Positions 56,162 through 64,000 of a stretch of 64,000 nucleotides of DNA are shown one piece after another. Under the pieces are notes generated by a model that saw only the letters and a list, made by a program, of their open reading frames with translations, made no database searches and was not told the origin of the DNA. The stretch comes from Reticulitermes speratus. Its lineage: Eukaryota; Arthropoda; Insecta; Blattodea; Rhinotermitidae. Every line of letters starts with the position of its first letter. The first letter of the stretch is position 1. The DNA is taken from positions 41,894,705-41,958,704 of the forward strand of contig JAJKFL010000006.1 of the NCBI GenBank assembly GCA_021186555.1. Reading direction: 5' to 3'. The position numbers were made by a program, and so were the translations under genes.

Positions 56162-59100
56162 CTATGACAAAACATAAACTGTAAGCATACAGTGTTCTGA
56201 TCCCAGTCAGTTAACTCGGTGTTCAGTGAGAAATAAATTGCCTTACTAGCATCTAACAGAGCTTCTGTGATTTTCTTCACATTGTTTGTGCTGTCTCCTT
56301 ATGAAGCAACATCAAAGCAGACCACGAAGAATGTCGTTCCCATTACGTTTAAGGTTTTTACAACAGTCATTACATAGATTATTGTCTTCTGGCATGTGAC
56401 AATGTCTCTGTCATTTTCAATTTGAAGTCATGTCCTCTGAAGTGTGTGTGTGTGTGTGTGTGTGTGTAGCGGAACTTGTAATGCAAGTAACACAAGTATG
56501 GACCTACTAAAACAAGAACAGAGAGAGAAATGGTTTTCTCTTCACTAAGCAGGCTAACTTTCAAGAATTTTGGAATGGTTAAAATATTTTCTTGACACAT
56601 AATGCAACCACAAGAATATAGTAAAATCTAATACACAGGGCTAAAACTTTAAGAAGCGGACTGTACACACCTTGTAAAAACTGTGTGACACATTTTAAAA
56701 CAGAACACAACAATTTCTTATAAAGAGTGGAGACAAGAGCAAAAATAATTACATAAGAAAATGTAAAAAGACACAGTCTAATAAAGACTGACACAAACTG
56801 AATAACCACACCTTCATATACATATAAACAGATTCACTCTTTAAAAAATCAGTTTTTATTTGAACTTATAACTCAAAACTGTAACTTTTATGGTGTATTT
56901 TCAATTGCTGCATTTCTGAAATTTTAATGTCAACACTATGTAAGGAAAACTCTTGCCATCATGAGATACACTTGGCATTTAAACTTTCTGGCTAAAGGTT
57001 AACAAGTGGGGAACCCATTCTGTATAAGTATGCAAAGGCGATCAAAGGATGACTTAATGAGGTACCAAGGCAGTACACTTGAAAGTCATGAGAAATGCAT
57101 ATAGGAATTTGATTGGAAAATCTGAAGAAATACAAACAGTCAAAAGTCCTAGGTGGATATGAAAGCATAATATTAAAATAGATGTTAAGACACAGTGTGT
57201 TAGAGTTTATGACTGGATTCATATGACTCAGGTAGAATCCAGTGGGTAGCTCTTGTAAACACCAAAATGAACCTTCAGGTTTTATAGAAGGTGGAGAAAG
57301 TCTCAACTAGCTGTGCTGCTTAAGAAACACTCTCCTCCCAATAAGTTATATAATTAGTTCCATACTTTAACTACCTTCTCACATAGGAAGATACTGCAGT
57401 TCCTTAACATAATAATTATTACGCTTCTGCGAGAATGGAGGCAATTCAGAGATCGATTTACATTTTTCCAAGAGATGAAAATGAGCCTCAAAACAAGTCA
57501 CACAGAAAGTGAGGATAACAAAAACATAATTCAGTGCATGGAAATTAATATTTACAGTCACATCATTAACTGAAAAGTTTAAAAACCTCATGCTCAGCTT
57601 GACATCTTATGTGGAAAAGGAAAGAAACATTAACATATGAAATTAACTAGCAGAAACGCAATTCAAAGAGCTACTCTGAGACACATAAACTTCTAAAATT
57701 CTGAGTACAGTCTGACTAAGTACAATCTTTATTACAGACCACAACTGTGTTCACTTCTTTCTGTAGTGTGCCTTCATGAGCTTTAGTTCTGCGTTCTGCA
57801 TTCCTTTGTTGGGCAGGGATTTTATTGCCGTTTATTCAGTACTGTTGGCATAAACGATACTGCTTACATGCTAAAACGTCTCACATTCCCCAACTGCATT
57901 CTACTCAACCAAACTAACTGCACAGAGCCAACCAAATGCAAGGCGACACTGTTAGTAACAAGCATGGGACACTGTTGGGTTATTAAATACATTTATTTTT
58001 ACTTTACCTTGGAAGTGATTTTATTACTGATGGTTCATTACACTCTACGGCGTCACTACCTTTTGAGCAAAACTCGAAAGACCCTTGTGCCAATGTCAGC
58101 GGAATACACAGTATTACAGTACCAATTACCACAAAGATTTTCCATCGTGTTAGCACAACATAATACATCTGCATTATGTACCTACTACCACACGCAACTT
58201 GAAGTAGTTATGTACCATTGAACACGTCAGTGCAACCCTTTTCTACCCAATGCATGCACATACACAATTCATCTCCCTCTCCATGTGCGTACCACGAATC
58301 AGAGGTGCATACCACATCTAGTATAAGTGTACAACTGGAAGCACGGATTTACAGCAAGCATTACGTGAAACCATGTAACCACGGATAACAGTAAGTAGAT
58401 AATACCAGCCATTGGGCATGCACGTCGGGAAAAAGGCAGAGAAGTGGACGTTGATTAAGTACTTTTTATACACGCAGTTAATTCTCGCTCCAACATGTGC
58501 CAATTCAAATAAATCAGTACAACTTGATCTGTGACTTGGATTCACAGTCTTTTGCCTTCAAGGTGCAGGAGTACATGTATCCAAGTACTCGCAGATCATA
58601 ACTGAAACTATTAAGCTAGTAAGATGAAATACGAAGAACCCTGACGATGAACTGGTATGACATCATAAATGAAACGGAAAACAGATCGCAATGGAGGGAC
58701 CTGATCTACAAGGCCGTAGAAAATAGGAAACTACAAAACGAAGACGACTAAGGGATAGCAAGATCCTGTACCTCTTTCTAGGAAAATCCAATAGGATCAC
58801 CAGGGGTCGCTTGCGACCTGAAGGAACTACTACTACTATTACTAAGCAATGACATCAAAACCGGCGCAATCATATAGTTGTCACTTCATACTGTAGATTA
58901 TTAAATGACGCTGTCTCAACTGCAGGGCTTCAATACAGTGAAATGAACAGTAGAGTTCCGCACGGGACCGGGTGTTGTAGAACAACTAATGTTTGGTTAC
59001 GAGCCTGTTTCAAACGTTATGTAAAATATTTTGGGCTTTTTGGGCCTTTTTTTTTGCAAGGAAGTTCTAGTTGCGTCTACCTGATGCTCGTTAACATAAA

Positions 59101-59574
59101 AAACTTACAACCAAGGTACAGAGCCCTGACTCTACCTGTGCGCTGCGATTTCACAAGCGAATTACGATGGTGCGCTAAGTGCACTTGATGAGCTCGGAAT
59201 TTATTTCACGAAGGGGCATGGGAGATTGGTTTCGCTCGGACTTTGGGAAAACGTTCTTAGAGCATCGTTTAGTAAGTTATCCAAGGATTAATGACATCTA
59301 TGCGTTGAAACAAATTCGGGCCAGAATAACAGGTAGTCGGGTTTTGGGCTGGTACAAGTAATATATGCTGCTCTAGCTGGGCCAGTTAGAATTCTAAATT
59401 GGCCCGTTCATAACTCCAATGGAAAGTACTGGAAAATTATGAACCTGTTTCAACATGCCAACCATAAGCTTGCCTGAAGCGGCTGAAAACCACAAAAATT
59501 TACGTGCTCTGTCGTATTCCTAAGACCGACACACACTTTTCAAATGTGATTATTAAAACCGCTGGGGTTAGTAG
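56162..59574. other. POFUT2 upstream region (first intron or 5' flank)
   Basis: No signal-peptide exon with a fitting phase-2 donor could be placed. (TG)n at 56442-56468. A LINE tail is at 58590-58850. The rest shows nothing I recognise. Confidence 0.6.
58590..58850 (+). pseudogene. Non-LTR retrotransposon 3' end with (ACT)n tail
   Basis: Plus-strand frame TMNWYDIINETENRSQWRDL and IYKAVENRKLQNEDD-stop, a LINE ORF2 C-terminal look, followed by a short 3' UTR (GGTCGCTTGCGACCTGAAGG) and (ACT)n. Heavily 5' truncated. Confidence 0.6.
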
Positions 59575-59976
59575 TGTAACCGACTAGCTGCTGTATAGTC
59601 AGCAGAAACATGAGCTCCACTCTAGGGAATCTACGGGGATGCTTCCAGGGGAATTTATACTCGTTCTTGCTATACCTTTCTTTATTTCCTTGTTAACCAT
59701 ACACTCAAATATAATTCACTATTTCTCTACTGAACTAGTTAGTCCAGAACAAAACCGACCATCTCGCCCCAAACTCAAGGACCAACTGACCATCTCCTCT
59801 CAACCCAAAGACAAAAACAAACAAAGACTGACTCCTCAAAAGGGATAGAGCCCCTCAACTCCAGAACTCTGTTTCCCCCATACCACTACTCCAGTTACAC
59901 CTAACGGACCTGTCACACATATATCTTACAGCTTTGGAAGTCATCTCTTCCCCCATTTCCTGTCCGTACGGTTACA
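59575..59976 (-). repeat. 3' LTR of the Ty3/gypsy element (402 bp)
   Basis: Bounded by TGTAACCG and CGGTTACA, the TG...CA inverted ends of an LTR. On the minus strand the internal side just before it is purine-rich (CAAGGGGGAGAATT), a polypurine tract. AATAAA lies inside near 59680. The 5' LTR is outside the window. Confidence 0.75.
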
Positions 59977-60972
59977 AATTCTCCCCCTTGAAATGAAACT
60001 TAGAGTGTACGAAGTACGATGATAGGGTTCATTTCAAATGCCGCTTAACTAATTTTTTTTTTTCATTCAAGTAAATTAGAGATTAGGCAGATCATATATA
60101 TATAACCCTTGAGCTTAGGCAGTTTGAGGCAACTAAACTACCTGCTAGCACTTCGTTCCTTCACTCACACCATCTCTATCCATACAGCTATTTTCCTTGT
60201 AAATGAGGGACACTTGCCTTTGTTTTACACTCTTACCCTAGTTCTGGAACAAAATCATGTAACATAATGACTGTTAATGTCATTTTTTTTAAAATACAAT
60301 TTCTGCTTACACATGGATAACTAATATGATGGTTGAACATTTGTACTCATTATTATTATAATAAAACTAAAACTTTAATTAATTATAATAAAACTAAAAG
60401 ACATATCCAAAAATATCACTGATTAATAATGACAATAACATGCAATTTGAGATGAATCTGAGGTCATATAACTATAACTCTTCCATTAACATAGTTTCTC
60501 TACATCTAGGGTTACATAAATTGTATTAATTTTATTTCATGGTTTCTTTGCAATTTGCCCCAAAGCAATACTCTTTTCACTTATTTATATATTCGTTCTA
60601 ACATTCCCTGAATGCTACTCCAAGCTTTCCAACACTTCTACTAATTGCGTACAGATGCCAGTTTTCCCTTTTCACGATGTTAAACACACATTCTCACACA
60701 CTCTAATCCTTACATAACTTATCCTTAAACATTGATTAACTTAACATTTATTCATATAACTAATTTCTGAACAATTTCTTAACATATAGAAATTTCCTTC
60801 CTTTTTTTACTTTTAAGAATTGTTTACTGCGGAATTTTACTCGCACTGTCCTAATCATACTCGTTCAATCAACTATAATTTCACATTCTTATTATTTTAT
60901 ACGTATCTGTGGTGTTGGCTAATGGTACTTCACCTGTCACCTTGTGTATCCATATCTTAATTTTGATAGGTA

Positions 60973-62529
60973 CTAAAGTAGCTCATTCCTTCTCACAGGT
61001 GTGACCCACTTCATATCCTGTCCTCCTCCATCTGTATCTAGCTCAAGCTGAAAACTTGTCCACTTCCTAGATGATCTGTGTAACGGAATCTGAAGGAAAG
61101 CACTGCTGAGGTCAATAGTCGTGATAAACTTAGCTCCATGGAATCTTTGTAGCAGTTCCTTCATGGGATCCACCTTTACTCTATCTGGTATCATAAGTGC
61201 ATTAACCCTCCGTGCATCTATACAAATCCTAAGGCTTTTTCCTTCCCTTTCAACGATAGTAAGGGGGTTTACATAATCTGAAAAGGATGTTTCCAAGACG
61301 TCATCTTTTAGCATTTCATGTATCTGTTCCTTCACCTGAGCTCTAAGTGCAAATGGTATCGGTCTAGAACTTCTTGATTTAGGTATATCTCCTGTCATTT
61401 CAAACTTGTATTCAAATTGATTGCACCTACCGGGCCGTCTTGTTAGATGACTCCTATACTTTAACAGTAAGGCGTATAATTGGTCTTTCTGGGAGGCTGA
61501 TAAATTGTCGTTCTCATCTACTTTAGCTTTCAACTGGTCTGAAGTTACATCCCTTCTGTCGGATAGATTTGATTTGCATATAGCATCATGTGTGATGTCG
61601 TTAGTCTCTGTTCTGGCACAACTGGTGGCAAGACATGACCTGACTTCTTTTAGAGTTTCCAAATTCTTACTCCTTCCCAACTCAATATTGTCACTCATGT
61701 GACCCTCATTTTCTAGCACAATGGTTTTTTCCTTCTTGTATAATAATTTCTCAGAGTTCTTGTACTCCCCGAGACAATCATTTACGACATTGCACGCGTC
61801 CTGTCGCGCCTGCATACTACAATAGCTACCCTCAACTCTAAGTGTGTGGTTGTCTGCCTGGTTCAGTCTGTCCTTAAATGCACTAACTTCGCCTTCAGTT
61901 CCTCTCTGTGGGATATTTATGGCGTGTCCAGTTATCCGACCTTCCTTTTCAGTTGAATGGAGAAAAGCTACAGATGTTAACCTCACATCACCCTTGTTAG
62001 TGTAATTTGTAGCGGAGTCACCAAGTGAATTAGCTAAATCTTCACTTCCTTGCAGAAACACGTGTTTTGTTAGCTCATTTTTAACTTTCATGGTAAAACA
62101 GTTATCTGGGAAGCTGATGGTTACTTTATTTCTGACACAAAAATCAACACCAATTAATACTTGTGTCATTAGTCTTGGAGCTATAAGAAATGTCTGATCG
62201 ACCGTTTCTTCTCCGATCTTCAAAGTTAGCATTGCCTGTGTTCTCACTTTCCTGGCTTTATCACTGAATGCACTTACCAAATTCATATTTTGCACCGGTA
62301 GTTCTAAATTTTTCATTCCGTTGCCTCTTAGCTTGTTGTATAATTCCTGGCTCATCAAGCAAAGCTCGCAGCCCGTATCTAAAATGGAAGTTATTTCCTC
62401 ATTGCCAATGGTGACCTTTACCTTCGGACATCCTTGTAATTTATCTTCAGCGATAAATAGTGAATACCTCCCTTCATCAATTAATTCTAACTCATTTTCT
62501 TCAAAAGGTTGTTCAAAAAATTTTGACAC
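60973..62529 (-). pseudogene. Gypsy pol: protease and N-terminal reverse transcriptase (truncated)
   Basis: 518-codon open frame. Aspartic protease with ILDTGCELCLMS near residue 50; long linker; RT fingers with RPIPFALRAQVKEQIHEM, VNPLTIVEREGKSLRICIDA and ITTIDLSSAFLQIPL, the first RT aspartate. The frame stops soon after, before the expected second catalytic motif. RNase H and integrase absent. Confidence 0.88.
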
Positions 62530-62660
62530 ATTAAACTCCTCAATTAGGCTTTTACAATCTTTGCTCTTTTTTGCGCAGTTAATTTGGCATTTTTGGTATT
62601 GCGGCTGGTCTAGACGCGAAGTCTCACATGCGAACGCAGGTCGACCATCACTTACGTCCT

Positions 62661-63934
62661 TTACGCGTTTAAAGCGCCTCCATTTCCGTGATCCTGCCCC
62701 CTACCAGATACGTTTGTCACTTCGTCTCTGTTGTTTCTGCGGGGTTCAAAATCCTGAGCCCTTGGATTTAAAGGATGCTGCTCTTGTCGCCTACTTCTCC
62801 CCCAGCCGCTTGAATCTCTGTTTCTCCCGAAACGTCGCGGTGACTGACGCCTAGAGTCTCTGTGATCTTGCGGGCTTCGTATGTATCTCACATTTGTAAC
62901 TTGCGCATTATTCTGACGCTCGCAGTTTGCGTAGCCAAATGCGTTTTCCCGCGGAGGCTTGCTATGTGAATCGCGCTCGTCATAGTCGCGTCGCGGTCTC
63001 CTGTTTTGCTCTCGCGTAGATTGTAATGTCTGTATCTTCCCCAAAAACGCCAAGGCGTCCTGAGTCGTCTTTAAGTTCCCGCAAATCATGCTGTTTTGTG
63101 TCTCAGGCGGAAAATGGTTTGTCATAGCACCGACTAAATCCTCCTCCGACATTGCTGGATTCAGCATTGATGCCATACCTGCATAGCGAATATAGTGCTC
63201 TGTGTAGGTCTCATTCTTATGTTTATCCCAGCGGTCTTGGTAAATGCTGCACCTTATTTGAGCTTGGCGCGTTTGTCCCCATAACAAGTTTGCGAACGCG
63301 GTCTTGAAGTTTTCGTACGATCCAATAGTATCGTATACAGTCGCGAACCACTGTTTGGCAAAAGGGTCTTCGATGGCTCTTAAGCATAGTGGAAGTTTGA
63401 GTTCTTTGGGCGTTTTCTTAAGGGTAAAGTACTCGTCTAGTTCCCGTAAGAAATGAACGACTACCTGTTTAGCGCTGTCCTTAAATTTTGGTAAGCTAAG
63501 TTCATTTAGGTCAGCACAGTCATTAGGAACTGCCACAGATAACGCATTTACATTGTTGTTACAAGACATGTCAGGAACATTATTCACACTTCCATTACAT
63601 GCAGATACATACAGGTATTTACTACACTCATACTTGCTGCACAGCTGGTGTTGTCAATGTGGCTACTTGGTGAAGCAGTTGTGTTATTGTTGCCCTGACC
63701 TACATTCTCAACCCTGACAAGCGATGTGTGGTGTGGGGTTTTGCAAACATCTGATTGAATTTGTGTAGTTATCCCTGCAGTGATCTTTGCCTCAATGCGG
63801 CTAACAGCTAAATTTACCTTCTGAAATTCCGAAAAAGTATTTTGTTTCTCAGATTGTAAAGCGGCGGACATTGCCCTAATTTCATTTTCAATGCCTTCTA
63901 CACTCCTGTCCAATCCTTCCTTTGTCTCTCCCAA
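62661..63934 (-). pseudogene. Gypsy gag (two overlapping frames)
   Basis: An upstream frame (63934-63584) is coiled-coil-like; the main frame (to 62661) has a retrotransposon gag core (LRAIEDPFAKQWFATVYD, HYIRYAGMASMLN) and an Arg-rich, Asn-rich C-terminus with no clear CCHC zinc knuckle. The two frames overlap near 63584-63650 and differ by a frameshift, so this copy is probably broken there. The main frame has no early ATG of its own. Confidence 0.8.
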
Positions 63935-64000
63935 TTCCTGTCTAATACTTTCTATAGTTATATCAGCCTGTATCTTATGCTCATTTATCTCCTTGGTCAG

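Larger units (their letters stand above)
59575..64000 (-). mobile_element. Ty3/gypsy LTR retrotransposon, internally deleted
   Basis: Order on the minus strand: gag, protease plus start of RT, about 1 kb of AT-rich non-coding DNA, polypurine tract, 3' LTR. The catalytic half of RT, RNase H and integrase are missing, so this copy is non-autonomous. The 5' LTR and primer-binding site lie beyond base 64000. Confidence 0.85.

Noticed and set aside
57868..58221. 117-codon plus-strand ORF
   Set aside because: No recognisable domain, composition like chance, no splice or repeat evidence.
59075..59260. Candidate POFUT2 first exon with CAG|GTAGA donor
   Set aside because: The minus-strand frame has a stop before the donor and no signal-peptide-like stretch.

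Overview
This is a window of an insect nuclear genome. Three intron-containing genes with GT-AG splice sites carry animal-type proteins. The rest is AT-rich intron and intergenic DNA full of tRNA-derived SINEs, TTAA- and TA-flanked MITEs, hAT remnants, non-LTR retrotransposon pieces and a Ty3/gypsy element. The repeat families and large introns remind me of cockroach, termite or orthopteran genomes; that assignment is inference. There are no prokaryotic features. Genes: (1) an ERGIC-53/LMAN1 cargo lectin on the minus strand (12652-31058), complete in 11 exons, 511 residues, with all exon phases joining. (2) BLOC1S6/pallidin on the plus strand (31528-34918), complete in 5 exons, 154 residues. 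It is head-to-head with LMAN1 across about 470 bp, probably a shared bidirectional promoter. (3) POFUT2, the protein O-fucosyltransferase of the ER, on the minus strand (38098-56161), with 8 exons found. The signal-peptide exon was not found. POFUT2 and BLOC1S6 end tail-to-tail. LMAN1 (ER-to-Golgi cargo export) and POFUT2 (ER O-fucosylation) act in the same secretory compartment; BLOC1S6 works in biogenesis of lysosome-related organelles. Layout: 1-12.6 kb is the 3' flank of LMAN1, with repeats and no recognised exon; 12.6-31.1 kb LMAN1; 31.5-34.9 kb BLOC1S6; 35-38 kb convergent spacer; 38.1-56.2 kb POFUT2; 56.2-59.5 kb probable POFUT2 first intron or 5' flank; 59.6-64.0 kb a minus-strand Ty3/gypsy element with a 402-bp 3' LTR, gag, protease and only the first part of reverse transcriptase. 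The most interesting system is a set of short elements carrying hammerhead-ribozyme-like motifs (CTGANGA core, stem II, GAAA, very short stem III, about 4-bp stem I), on both strands at about 1.3, 33.3, 37.6, 42.2, 42.8, 46.5 and 50.0 kb. Their stems change sequence but stay paired between copies. Several relatives are fold-back elements with exact 9-15 bp target-site duplications, suggesting retroposition of ribozyme-bearing RNAs. This resembles Penelope-like elements and retrozymes. A second notable point is a 4x20-bp tandem repeat of the LMAN1 exon 6 donor splice site; its fourth copy lies 60 nt downstream and would add 20 residues in frame right after the GGL sugar-binding motif.
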